Positions 31,926 to 41,092 of a stretch of 64,000 nucleotides of DNA are shown here, piece after piece. The stretch spans positions 1-64,000 of the forward strand of contig JAFTCL010000034.1 in assembly GCA_017454745.1 (NCBI GenBank), read 5' to 3'. Source of the DNA: Kiritimatiellia bacterium (GTDB lineage Bacteria; Verrucomicrobiota; Kiritimatiellia; RFP12; UBA1067). The translations under genes and the position numbers were made by a program. The first letter of the stretch is position 1, and each line of letters opens with the position of its first letter. A model generated the notes under the pieces. The model was not told where the DNA came from. It worked only from the letters and a program-made list of their open reading frames with translations, and did no database searches.

Positions 31926-33243
31926 TCGCCACGCTGGTAAAGGCGCAAACGAAATGCAGCATGGAAAACGCCAGCACCACCCAAAGCACGTTACGCAGCG
32001 AATTAAGGTGCATCGAGCCCATCCACTCCACCACCCTGTCCGGCAACCGTCCGACAAAAAACGTGTAGCCTGAAAACGCCACCAGCACAACGGACTGCGC
32101 AAAATACAGCGGTACCGAGTACCAAAGGAAACCGAACCTGCTGCACGCCGATTCGTGGCTGTAGAAATTGTTCACCATGGTGGTAACGGTAAACACGGCG
32201 GAAAGCAGTACCATGTGCGGCACGAAATCTATGTAAGGACGCCACTTTGGGATCGACGAGAAGATCCAGCGTCCGGTGACCGCCAAGCCGACCGTACACA
32301 AACCACCGAAAACCAACGTGGCAAACGTCATGCCGCGAAGAATGCGCTGAGAATCGCGTCCCTGTATGTTCGCCTCCGAGGCAAAAGGAAACATCACCAT
32401 CGCCAACGACACCCCGCCGTAGCTGGCCACCTCCGCGAACCTCGAAATCATATAGTAGGCCGCCGAATCGATCTCCGGCAACCGCTGCCGGATAATCAAC
32501 GTCTGGACGGCGGTAGCCACCGTGCCAAAGCCCAGCGACAACGCAACAAGAAACGTGTAGCGAATCATCGATCGTCCATCCTCACGCCAGAAATTTTCCG
32601 AAATGTCCCGGGAATGCACACGGTTACGGAGCGTGAACCACGACCAGACGATTTGGAACAACGGCGCGACCACATTCGCCAGCACGTATCCAGAAAGCGC
32701 ACGGATCGGCATTGTCACCAGCATCACCGCCAAGCGGATCGGAGCCGTGAAAATATTCATGAACGAAATCGCGCGGAAATTTTTCAACCCCTGCAACGCA
32801 TTAGTGAACACCGGCGCCGTGGTGCCCAGCAACGCGGAGGCCACAATCAACACCCCCAACGATCCCGACACAATACGGATCCGCTCAAAAAACAACGGCA
32901 ACAGCAGTGCCGCCGCCGCGCAACCGACCACCACCGCCGCCGCCGCCGCACCCCAAAAACAACGGAGCAGCGCCTTCACCTTGCCGGGACGCCCCGCAGT
33001 CTGGTAAATGTTTACGTACCGGGTCAACGTCACCACCAGAATCGAGATCGGCAAACCGAATACCGTTGAAATGTGGGTAATCGGCAACACCGCGCCCAAT
33101 TCCGCTTCCGGCACGTAATGCGGCACCAGCCACAGGCCGATGACCGCGTTAACCAGATCCGTCAGCCGTAGCGCCAGAAAAATGCAGAGCGAATACCACC
33201 AAAAATCGCCAAACCTCGCGTGTACGCGATCCAAAAGTTTCAT
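31894..33243 (-). CDS. Polysaccharide flippase-like membrane protein (MOP/Wzx superfamily)
   Basis: The 449-residue protein has about 12-14 hydrophobic helices. Characteristic features are the N-terminal LRLTDLVNAVIGLWLVP, a mid-protein ALQGLKNFRAISFMNIFTAP loop, and a second-half FAEVASYGGVSLAMVMFPFASE. These match the MATE/Wzx flippase superfamily, which moves lipid-linked sugars or peptidoglycan precursors across the inner membrane. No sugar transferases are adjacent; a GT4 gene is 25 kb away. It is convergent with ribD, sharing 32 bp of coding DNA, and divergent from the GDPD gene. Family assignment rests on helix pattern rather than a sharp motif. Confidence 0.7.
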   Translation of the reverse strand: MKLLDRVHARFGDFWWYSLCIFLALRLTDLVNAVIGLWLVPHYVPEAELGAVLPITHISTVFGLPISILVVTLTRYVNIYQTAGRPGKVKALLRCFWGAAAAAVVVGCAAAALLLPLFFERIRIVSGSLGVLIVASALLGTTAPVFTNALQGLKNFRAISFMNIFTAPIRLAVMLVTMPIRALSGYVLANVVAPLFQIVWSWFTLRNRVHSRDISENFWREDGRSMIRYTFLVALSLGFGTVATAVQTLIIRQRLPEIDSAAYYMISRFAEVASYGGVSLAMVMFPFASEANIQGRDSQRILRGMTFATLVFGGLCTVGLAVTGRWIFSSIPKWRPYIDFVPHMVLLSAVFTVTTMVNNFYSHESACSRFGFLWYSVPLYFAQSVVLVAFSGYTFFVGRLPDRVVEWMGSMHLNSLRNVLWVVLAFSMLHFVCAFTSVAISSRKDRRLA

Positions 33244-33414
33244 ATCTCAGACAAATAGGAGATTTCAAACACAACTGGGAAATCGTACCACATCCTCAAA
33301 TTACGGTCAATCCCCATTTTTGTGATTGCCGCCGGCGGGAAATAATGTTAACATGATTGTATTACAAATGGTGTCGGACAAAACGTCGCGCCAAACTTTC
33401 AAGGAGGGAAAAAC

Positions 33415-34365
33415 GTGAATGCCAAGTACGTATTGATATCAGCAAGTCTAGCCGTTTTGGTCGGCTGTCAAACCGCGCAATGGGAAAAACCCGCCGCCAT
33501 CCCGCGTGAAGAAGGATTGTTCCGCTGCCAGATTCACCGCGGCGGCGGCGCGAAAGCAAAGCCGGACAATTCGCTGGAAACCTTCCTCTGGTGCTGGGGC
33601 CACGGCATGGCTCCGGAAGCCGATGCCCGCCTCACCAAGGACGGCGTGGCCATCGCCATGCACGACGACAACTTCAAACGCATCGGACGCGGCATCAGTC
33701 CAGATTTCGCCACGAAAAAAATCAAAGACCTAACCTGGGATGAAATCAAAGACATTGACACCGGGTCTTATCTCGGGTCTGAATACGCCTCCACCCGCAT
33801 CGCCACCATGGAATCGGTGTTCGCCGCCATGAAAGGCCGCCCCGAACGGCTTCTGTACGTGGACGAAAAAGGTGCGCCGCCTGAACTGATCGCCAAGCTG
33901 GCTAACCGTTTCGGCGTGATTGAACAGGTTTACTACACCTCCTCCAACTGGCGGCTTATCCCCCGTTGGCGCAAAATCGCGCCCAAGGGACGCTCGATGG
34001 TTTGGCTGGGGAACTTCCCGCGAGACAACAGCCCGGAGAACGTGGCCAAGACCGAAGCTTTTGTCCAAAAACGGCTTGATGAAATGGCCGCCACCGGCTT
34101 CAACGGCATCGACCAAGTGCAGATCCACGTCCGCACAGACTTGAAGCGCGACGATCCGTTCTGCCCCTCCACACCGTTTCTCAAGCGCGCCGTGGAACTG
34201 CTGCACAAGTACGGCGTTTCCGCCCAGACTGTAACCTGGACCGAAGGCACAAACAAAGACGTTTACCGCAAACTTTGGGATCTGGGATTCGACCACTTCA
34301 CCACCGACTATCCGGAAACGTTGTTCGAGGTTGCCGACGGCATCCGTTCCGGATCCTTTAAATAA
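33415..34365 (+). CDS. Glycerophosphodiester phosphodiesterase lipoprotein
   Basis: The protein has 316 residues. It begins with GTG at 33415, six bases after AAGGAGGG. Residues 1-19 end in a lipobox (AVLVGC), so it should be a membrane-anchored lipoprotein. The GDPD TIM-barrel motifs are present: IHRGGG with the first catalytic His, PEADARLTKDG with the metal-binding Glu and Asp, and AMHDDNFKRIGRG with the second His. The barrel end FDHFTTDYPETLFE also fits. It would hydrolyse glycerophosphodiesters or related phosphodiesters in the periplasm. The GH106 gene follows after 26 bases and the pair is probably co-transcribed. The 171 bases upstream contain no convincing promoter. Confidence 0.9.
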   Translation: MNAKYVLISASLAVLVGCQTAQWEKPAAIPREEGLFRCQIHRGGGAKAKPDNSLETFLWCWGHGMAPEADARLTKDGVAIAMHDDNFKRIGRGISPDFATKKIKDLTWDEIKDIDTGSYLGSEYASTRIATMESVFAAMKGRPERLLYVDEKGAPPELIAKLANRFGVIEQVYYTSSNWRLIPRWRKIAPKGRSMVWLGNFPRDNSPENVAKTEAFVQKRLDEMAATGFNGIDQVQIHVRTDLKRDDPFCPSTPFLKRAVELLHKYGVSAQTVTWTEGTNKDVYRKLWDLGFDHFTTDYPETLFEVADGIRSGSFK

Positions 34366-34391
34366 CCAATAACGAAAATCCGGGGGAAACC

Positions 34392-37300
34392 ATGCGCTCC
34401 GCCTATATCCTGTTTGTGCTGCCGTTCCTAATTGCCAATTTTGCCCAAGCCGCCCCCGTCCCCGATGAACAACTCCGGGCGGAATTCGCCAATCCCCCGG
34501 ATTCGGCCAAGCCCCACGTCTGGTGGCACTGGATGAACGGCAATGTCTCCAAAGCCGGAATCACCGCCGACTTGGAGGCGATGAAATCCGCCGGAATTGG
34601 CGGGGCGCAAATTTTCGATGTCTCCGACGGCATCCCCAAAGGGCCAGTGGATTTCCTCTCGCCGGAATGGTACGATCTGGTGGATTTCGCGCTTTCCGAA
34701 GCCGAGCGGCTTGGCATCGAAATCTGCCTGGCCAACTGTTCAGGATGGAGTTCCACCGGCGGTCCGTGGGTAACCCCGGAGGAGTCGATGAAAAGCGTGG
34801 TTTACACCGAAACCTGCTGCAGCGGCGCATTCGACGGCACTCTGCCGCAACCCGCAAACCCGCACAACTTTTATGAGGACATCGCCGTGCTGGCGGTACC
34901 GCTGCCCGCCGCCGAATCGGTTTCTTTGCAGGACTATGGAATGACCGTTTCCGCGCCGAAACTCGACCGGCGGACGCAACTGGGATTTTTGACCGACGGG
35001 CAAACCAAAAACGGGATCGATTTTCAGAGAAAAGGTAAAGACAAAGTACCGTCCCCAATCGTTTTTTCGTTCGGCAAACCTTTCCCATTGCGCGGCTTGA
35101 CCCTTAGCATGACCACGCAAAACCGTTACGACCACTGTTTCGTAACCGTTGAATCGGCAGACGCGGATGGATCCGCCTTCCGTCCGTTGGTCAACAGCTA
35201 TAAAGTGTTTCTGCGCTCATACGGCGATTCCCCCCGCGAGTCTTACATTCCCGTACCCGCCGTCAACGCCGGCAAAATACGGGTAAACATTGAACTTACG
35301 TCCGCCTCGCCATATAAAATCACAGAGCTTCGGCCTGAGGCCAAAGCGGGATTGCCGCAAGCGGCCGACAAACTGTTTCAATTCCGCAGTCAAATTCTGT
35401 ACCGCCCATATCAGTTTGAGCCAAGCTTTACCGTTCCCAAAGCCGGCATCGTAAATCTAACCTCCCTCATGAAAAAAGACGGTTCGTTACAGTGGGAAGC
35501 GCCGCCCGGCGATTGGGCGTTACTCCGCATCGGCTATGCCTGTAACGGTGCCTACCCCCGCCCCGCCACCCCCGCCGGCGCGGGCTTGGAATGCGACAAA
35601 CTCGATTCCGAAGCTGTCACCCGATCCTTCAACGCCTACGTGGGCAAAGTGATTGAAAACGCCGGCAAACGGCGCGGTGCCGCCCCAACCCGACCGCCGG
35701 CGCTCAACAACACGCTCATCGACAGTTACGAGGTTGGTTGCCAAAACTGGACGCGGGGTTTCGACAAAATATTCGAAAAACGCTGCGGCTACAGTTTCAT
35801 CCCCTACCTCACGGTGTTTTCCGGGCGCATAATCGGCAGCGTGGAAGAGACCGAACGCGCGTTGGAGGATTTCCGCGCCACCATATCAGAACTCTTCTGC
35901 GAAAACTATTCTAAAAAATTCGCCGAACTCTGCCACCGCCACGGAATGAGCCTGTCGCTGGAAGGTTACGGCAACGCGCCTTGCGACGACCTGGCATACA
36001 GCCGTTGGGCGGACATCCCGATGGGCGAGTTCTGGGCCTCCGCCGGAAACGGGTTGGGCAGCGGCGGCAACGGGCATTTCGGAGCCTCCGTTTCCCACGT
36101 CTGGGGACAGAAATTTGTCGCGGCCGAGGCGTTTACCGCCGGGCCGGAAACCGGACGCTGGCTCAAAGACCCATTCTCGCTCAAAGCCCAAGGCGACCGC
36201 ATCTACTGTACCGGGATCAACCGCATGGTTTACCACCGCTACGCCCACCAACCATGGGTTGACGCCGCCCACTTCCCCGGCATGACCATGGGTCCGCACG
36301 GTACGCATTTCGAGCGCACCCTAACCTGGTGGAACCAATCTTCCGACTGGTTGGCTTATCAAGCCCGCTGCCAATACCTGCTTCAATCCGGAACCTTCGT
36401 TGCCGACGCGTTGTTCTTCGTCGGCGACCAAGCCCCCAACTACGGGCTGGATATCGACCGCTGGCATTCCTACGACCGCGGAGCACGTCCGGCCGGGCAC
36501 CCGACCGGCTACGACTGGGACATTTGCGGAGCAGACGCTCTGCCGAAACTACAAACGGCCGACGGGCGCATCGTCAGCCCCGGCAACACCTCATACCGCA
36601 TGCTCGTTTTGCCGGACCGCGAATGGATGTCGCTGAAAACAATCGGCGAATTGGAACGGCTGGCCGCCCAATCCGCGAAAATTGTCGGCAAAACCAAACC
36701 CCGGCGGATACTTGGATTATCCGGCGGCAGTGGGGCCGACCGCCAACTCCGCGACCGCGTGGAAAAACTTTGGCAACGTAGCGTCGAACCGATAACGGCC
36801 GGTGAGGCATTAGAGAAACTTGGGCTGGCCAAGGATTGCGAATGTCTCAATCCCGACCTCACCAACAAATTCTCCTATATCCACCGCCGGGCAGACAGCG
36901 GGGCCGACATTTACTTCGTTGCGTTAGGCAACACCGCCCCGACTGATTTCGAGGTTGCCTTCCGGGTCGCCGGAAAAACTCCGGAACTTTGGGACGCCGA
37001 AACCGGTAAAACCAGAACGGCCGCCGTTTGGCGCGAGGCCGACAACCGCACCATCGTACCGTTGCATTTTGAACCGTCCGGTTCTATCTTTGTTGTGTTC
37101 CGCAACGCCGCCGCGGAAAAACATGTTACCGGATTGACCGTAACCGCCAACAAGACCAACGCCAAGCGGCTCGAAATCGTCAAAGCCGTGTACGGAGTGC
37201 TTGACTCCAACAACACCATGGACATCACAAAAAAACTCCAAGCCGAGATCGCCAACGACCGGCTCGAAGTAAAAATCTCCAACGAACTCGCCGGCCGCGA

Positions 37301-38126
37301 CCCGGCCCGTCAGACCGTTAAAGAAGCTAAAATCGATTACCGGCTTGACGGGAATGACCGCTCCGTAACCGTTAAAGAAAACTCCGTCTTAGTTCTGCCG
37401 CATGATTCCTTCGCCTCTTATCCGCCGCCCGGCGGTACGCTTCATTGCGATAACGGGAAGACCGTGTTTACCGCATTTGCGCCGCTCGCGGTTACGGTCG
37501 AATATTCTTCCGGCGAACGCCAAGGGCTTCAAGTCGGCGAGCTTCCTCCCGATCAAGTGTTGGACTCGCCTTGGACGGCGAAGTTCCCTCAACCTGACGG
37601 AAAAACCCTCACCATCGAATTGTCGAAGCTCTGCTCTTGGACCGACCGGCCCGAACCGGAGATAAAATACTTTTCCGGAACCGCCACCTATTCCGGCCAT
37701 TTCACCGTGAACAAGAACTTGGGTTTCGGCGAACGGGTTTGGCTCGACTTGGGTGCGGTACGAAATCTCGCGGAGGTTAGAGTTAACCAAACCGCATACC
37801 CGGTGCTTTGGAAACCGCCGTTCCGGATTGATATCACCTCTGCGGTGGCTGCCGCCAACGGTGCCGCCGATCTTGAAATCAAGGTCACAAACCTTTGGGC
37901 CAACCGGCTGATTGGCGACGATTTCCTGCCTCCGGACTGTAAATGGAAAGCCAACGGAGCGCTGGCCGAAATTCCGCAGTGGATTAAGGACGGAAAACCC
38001 AGCCCTACCGGACGGCACACTTTCACCACTTGGCGTCACTGGACACGCGATGACCAGCCGCTGGTTTCCGGCATTCTCGGTCCGGTGCGGCTGCTTTTCT
38101 CTCAAGACGTTCCCCTTAACGATTAA
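34392..38126 (+). CDS. Secreted alpha-L-rhamnosidase, GH106 family
   Basis: The 1244-residue protein has a signal peptide (ILFVLPFLIANFAQA). The GH106 signature opens the mature protein (PHVWWHWMNGN, then GITADLEAMKSAGIGGAQIFD and ANCSGWSSTGGPWV). Acid-bearing catalytic-barrel segments follow (LIDSYEVGCQNW, SLEGYGNAPCDD, AAEAFTAGPETGRW). The C-terminal about 350 residues include a galactose-binding-like beta sandwich (YSGHFTV ... VWLDLGAVRNLAEVRVN ... FRIDITSAV). Length and layout fit full GH106 enzymes such as those acting on pectic rhamnogalacturonan. It should release L-rhamnose outside the cytoplasm, which RhaA (24436) could then isomerise. Confidence 0.88.
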   Translation: MRSAYILFVLPFLIANFAQAAPVPDEQLRAEFANPPDSAKPHVWWHWMNGNVSKAGITADLEAMKSAGIGGAQIFDVSDGIPKGPVDFLSPEWYDLVDFALSEAERLGIEICLANCSGWSSTGGPWVTPEESMKSVVYTETCCSGAFDGTLPQPANPHNFYEDIAVLAVPLPAAESVSLQDYGMTVSAPKLDRRTQLGFLTDGQTKNGIDFQRKGKDKVPSPIVFSFGKPFPLRGLTLSMTTQNRYDHCFVTVESADADGSAFRPLVNSYKVFLRSYGDSPRESYIPVPAVNAGKIRVNIELTSASPYKITELRPEAKAGLPQAADKLFQFRSQILYRPYQFEPSFTVPKAGIVNLTSLMKKDGSLQWEAPPGDWALLRIGYACNGAYPRPATPAGAGLECDKLDSEAVTRSFNAYVGKVIENAGKRRGAAPTRPPALNNTLIDSYEVGCQNWTRGFDKIFEKRCGYSFIPYLTVFSGRIIGSVEETERALEDFRATISELFCENYSKKFAELCHRHGMSLSLEGYGNAPCDDLAYSRWADIPMGEFWASAGNGLGSGGNGHFGASVSHVWGQKFVAAEAFTAGPETGRWLKDPFSLKAQGDRIYCTGINRMVYHRYAHQPWVDAAHFPGMTMGPHGTHFERTLTWWNQSSDWLAYQARCQYLLQSGTFVADALFFVGDQAPNYGLDIDRWHSYDRGARPAGHPTGYDWDICGADALPKLQTADGRIVSPGNTSYRMLVLPDREWMSLKTIGELERLAAQSAKIVGKTKPRRILGLSGGSGADRQLRDRVEKLWQRSVEPITAGEALEKLGLAKDCECLNPDLTNKFSYIHRRADSGADIYFVALGNTAPTDFEVAFRVAGKTPELWDAETGKTRTAAVWREADNRTIVPLHFEPSGSIFVVFRNAAAEKHVTGLTVTANKTNAKRLEIVKAVYGVLDSNNTMDITKKLQAEIANDRLEVKISNELAGRDPARQTVKEAKIDYRLDGNDRSVTVKENSVLVLPHDSFASYPPPGGTLHCDNGKTVFTAFAPLAVTVEYSSGERQGLQVGELPPDQVLDSPWTAKFPQPDGKTLTIELSKLCSWTDRPEPEIKYFSGTATYSGHFTVNKNLGFGERVWLDLGAVRNLAEVRVNQTAYPVLWKPPFRIDITSAVAAANGAADLEIKVTNLWANRLIGDDFLPPDCKWKANGALAEIPQWIKDGKPSPTGRHTFTTWRHWTRDDQPLVSGILGPVRLLFSQDVPLND

Positions 38127-38133
38127 CTCCCTT

Positions 38134-38940
38134 ATGAGCGAGGCTCCGGATTATTTCAGGTTCCAAGCCATCGGATTCGTTGAGTCTGAACGTAAATACC
38201 GCTTCGAAACTCCGCGCCAAGCGGTATTTGCCGAACAAGGATCATTTATCCGGTTCGTCCCAGACGCGCGCATGGCGCAAGCCGCCGCCGACCTGCGCGG
38301 TTTCGACCGCGTCTGGGTGCTATTCTGTTTCCATCTGAATCTCGGCAAACCCTGGAAAGCCAAGGTTCGCCCGCCCGTCTCGCCGGACGGGGCGCGTTAC
38401 GGGGTTTTCGCCACCCGTTCGCCGCACCGGCCCAATCCCATCGGATTAAGTTGCGTTGAGTTGCTGTCCATCAGCGACGACGGTCTTGGAATCGGACCGA
38501 ACGACCTGCTGGACGGAACCCCGGTACTGGACATCAAACCATATATCCCCGAAGCAGACGCCTTCCCGGATGCCGCCGCCGGTTGGCGGGATATGGCCGT
38601 AGCGGCCGCATGGGAGATCGATTTCTCCGCCGAAGCGCTGGACATTGCCGGAAAAATCCTTTCACTTTCCGGTCTCGACCTGATCGGCTTCTGTAAACTG
38701 CAACTCGGCAGCAATCCGTTCGACCGCCGCCGCAAACGGGTGCGAGAACTTGGCGGTAACGAGTACGCCATCGGCTGCCGCACTTGGCAAATCCGGTTTG
38801 AAGCCGACCTGCAAAACCGAAAAATCAAGGTACGGGAAATCCAATCCAACTACACCGACGACGAATTGTCCGACCATGCGCCCGATCCCTACGCGGACAA
38901 AGACGTACACCGCGCCATCCGGAGGTTAAACCGTGGTTGA
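38134..38940 (+). CDS. trmO: tRNA (adenine(37)-N6)-methyltransferase
   Basis: This 268-residue protein starts at ATG 38134. The first about 150 residues form the TrmO/TsaA beta-barrel domain: FRFQAIGFVESE start, RGFDRVWVLFCFHLN, RYGVFATRSPHRPNPIGLSCVELL (the SAM-binding signature) and LDGTPVLDIKPYIPEAD. The C-terminal about 110 residues are the TrmO second domain. It methylates N6 of t6A37 in tRNA-Thr. It begins 7 bases after the rhamnosidase stop and its end overlaps the next gene by 8 bases. A housekeeping gene therefore appears to have become part of a sugar operon. Confidence 0.93.
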   Translation: MSEAPDYFRFQAIGFVESERKYRFETPRQAVFAEQGSFIRFVPDARMAQAAADLRGFDRVWVLFCFHLNLGKPWKAKVRPPVSPDGARYGVFATRSPHRPNPIGLSCVELLSISDDGLGIGPNDLLDGTPVLDIKPYIPEADAFPDAAAGWRDMAVAAAWEIDFSAEALDIAGKILSLSGLDLIGFCKLQLGSNPFDRRRKRVRELGGNEYAIGCRTWQIRFEADLQNRKIKVREIQSNYTDDELSDHAPDPYADKDVHRAIRRLNRG

Positions 38941-39571
38941 CCGTCAAATAATTTGGGATTGGAACGGCACACTTCTCAACGACATCGACGCCGCTCTGGC
39001 GGCGGCTAACCAGATGCTAGCCAGCCGCGATCTGCCCACCCTGACCTTAGACCGCTATCGCGAAATCTTCGGTTTCCCGGTGCGGGGTTTTTATCGTCTG
39101 GCCGGATTCCGGCTTGAAACCGAAGATTGGGACGCGATGGCCTGTGAATTCCACCGTATTTTTCTCTCGCAACCCACAATGCGGCTGTTTGACGACACCA
39201 TCCCTGCCCTTGAGCATTTTCAAAAGTCCGGGTACCGCCAAGTTATGCTCTCCGCATCGAAACAGGAACTTCTCACCGGCATAATTGGTCAATTCAAACT
39301 CACTCCATATTTCGATGCGGTAAAGGGAATCGACACGCTTTACGGCACCTCGAAAATTGAGCTGGGAAAAGAGTTGCTCCGCCAATCTCCGATACCGCCG
39401 GAACGGACGGTAATGATTGGCGACACCTTGCATGATGCCGAAGTCGCCGCCGCATTGGGCACGAGTTGCATACTGGTCGCGCGAGGACACCAATCCTTGG
39501 GACGGCTCCAAACCACCGGAGTTCCGTTGGCCGCCAATCTGTCGGAACTGCGTGTTCTGTTGGGAGAGTGA
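38933..39571 (+). CDS. HAD-superfamily phosphatase (phosphoglycolate phosphatase-like)
   Basis: This 212-residue protein begins with GTG at 38933, overlapping trmO by 8 bases. HAD motif I is IWDWNGTLLND, where the nucleophile Asp is present but the +2 acid/base is Asn. This DWNGT variant is seen in many HAD phosphatase-like proteins. Motif II is the Ser in VMLSASKQ, motif III the Lys in SKIELGKEL, and motif IV GDTLHDAEVAA. The cap is alpha-helical, as in phosphoglycolate phosphatases. The substrate is unknown, probably a small phosphate ester. Confidence 0.85.
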   Translation: MVDRQIIWDWNGTLLNDIDAALAAANQMLASRDLPTLTLDRYREIFGFPVRGFYRLAGFRLETEDWDAMACEFHRIFLSQPTMRLFDDTIPALEHFQKSGYRQVMLSASKQELLTGIIGQFKLTPYFDAVKGIDTLYGTSKIELGKELLRQSPIPPERTVMIGDTLHDAEVAAALGTSCILVARGHQSLGRLQTTGVPLAANLSELRVLLGE

Positions 39572-39609
39572 AACGTCAAAAACACCTTTGCCACACAAAG
39601 GATAAAGTT

Positions 39610-41082
39610 ATGAAAAAACGAATCGGAAGACGCGGATTTTTAAAAGGAGCACTTGCAGCGGGCGCATTTCCAGCGATTGTGCCGTCTAGCGTGTTTGGCG
39701 AGACCGCGCCGAGCAACAAAGTGCAAATCGCGCTAATCGGGTGTGGGCGCATCGGCACCACGATGGATATCAGCGGGATCGCGCGGAACGAAGACATCGC
39801 CATGCTCACCACGATCTGCGATGTCGATGCGGCGCGGCTAGCTAACATGAAACCCGTTGCGGAACGATATTTTCAGCACAAGATGGATCATCTCAAGCTG
39901 GAGATGGATTACCGCAAGGTGCTGGACGATCCGGGAATCGACGGCGTGATGATCTGCACGCAGGACCATTGGCATGCGCGGATGGTGGTGGAAGCATGTT
40001 TGAAGGGTAAAGACGTTTACGTACAGAAACCGATGGCCCTCTCCATCGAAGAGAGCGAGGCGATTGTGGAAGCGGTACGCCGCACGAAACGGGTATTCCA
40101 CATCGGCACCCAGCAGCGGAGCGACCGAGGCGGATGCGGCGACGGTTTCCGGCGCGGGGTCGAGTATGTGATCAGCGGGCGAATCGGCACCCTCAAGCGT
40201 ATCGATGTGGGAATCATCGACAACAGCCCCGCTACGGAATGGAACGTGCCGTCGATGGAGGAGACACCCGACCCGCGTGACTTTAATTTCGATCTCTGGC
40301 TCGGACCGGCCCGCAACGATGTGCGCTATTCGCAGTTGCGCACACACTGGCGTCCCGTCGGGCCGGACGGGAAAGTTGTCGCCAAAATCCCGGGACAAAA
40401 CGTCGGTTGGCTTCAGATCCAGGATTACTGCACCGGCAACATCTCCGGCTGGGGTTCCCACCATGTGGATATCGCGCAATGGGCGATGGGTGGAACCGGC
40501 CCGCTTTCCGTGAAATGCGAAAAGGCCACATTCCTTAAAGGACGACTGTTCAACGTGCATGACGACTGTCTTATCACCTACACCTACCCGAACGGCATCG
40601 AAATGCGGCTAGGTACGCCGCGACTCACCGGGTTCCGTTGCGGAACCATGTTCTACGGCGAAAACGGCGACTGGATCTCCACCTGCCGCAGCACCTCAGT
40701 GATTCCCGAAGGGAAGCGGGTCGATACCGCCTTCAAGCCAAAGGCTGATGTCTGGCGCAACTGCGAAGCGAACAAAAAAGAAATTCTGGATGGCGAACCC
40801 GAAAAGCAGGTGGTGCGCAACAACGAGAAAAACCACCACCGTCCATGGTTCCTCGGAATGCGTTCGCGCAAGGACACGAACATCACGGTTGAAGAGGCCA
40901 ACACCTCGACAATCTCCTGTATTCTCGGTTACCACGCGATGAACAACATCGGACACTCCATCGGTTGGGATCCGGTGAAACGCGCCTTTACGAATCCGGA
41001 AGACCAGAAGCTCTACAGCTGCTTCGAGCGGCCGCAGTTCTCAGTCGCCCAAGCACTGAAGGAGATCCGGCAACGCGGGTAA
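39610..41082 (+). CDS. Tat-exported Gfo/Idh/MocA family oxidoreductase
   Basis: The 490-residue protein starts at ATG 39610. The N-terminus is a twin-arginine signal (GRRGFLKGALAAGAFPA), so the folded protein should be exported with its cofactor. A Rossmann domain follows (VQIALIGCGRIGT), with the EKP-type motif represented by VYVQKPMALSIEE and an HWHARMVVEA helix. The C-terminal beta-sheet domain has GWGSHHVDIAQWAMG and NHHRPWFLGMRSRK. These enzymes oxidise or epimerise sugars or act as NAD-dependent glycosidases. It heads a cassette with two secreted paralogues (11 and 19 bases apart), so all three probably act on the same extracytoplasmic sugar compound. Confidence 0.9.
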   Translation: MKKRIGRRGFLKGALAAGAFPAIVPSSVFGETAPSNKVQIALIGCGRIGTTMDISGIARNEDIAMLTTICDVDAARLANMKPVAERYFQHKMDHLKLEMDYRKVLDDPGIDGVMICTQDHWHARMVVEACLKGKDVYVQKPMALSIEESEAIVEAVRRTKRVFHIGTQQRSDRGGCGDGFRRGVEYVISGRIGTLKRIDVGIIDNSPATEWNVPSMEETPDPRDFNFDLWLGPARNDVRYSQLRTHWRPVGPDGKVVAKIPGQNVGWLQIQDYCTGNISGWGSHHVDIAQWAMGGTGPLSVKCEKATFLKGRLFNVHDDCLITYTYPNGIEMRLGTPRLTGFRCGTMFYGENGDWISTCRSTSVIPEGKRVDTAFKPKADVWRNCEANKKEILDGEPEKQVVRNNEKNHHRPWFLGMRSRKDTNITVEEANTSTISCILGYHAMNNIGHSIGWDPVKRAFTNPEDQKLYSCFERPQFSVAQALKEIRQRG

Positions 41083-41092
41083 AGGTGACACC

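Noticed and set aside
32155..33069. A 304-codon plus-strand frame rich in His and Arg
   Set aside because: It is antisense to the flippase membrane helices; the composition is the complement of Ala/Val/Leu codons, not a real protein.
37912..38133. An upstream extension of trmO into the rhamnosidase gene
   Set aside because: The extension overlaps the GH106 C-terminal domain and has no TrmO homology; ATG 38134 begins the conserved barrel.
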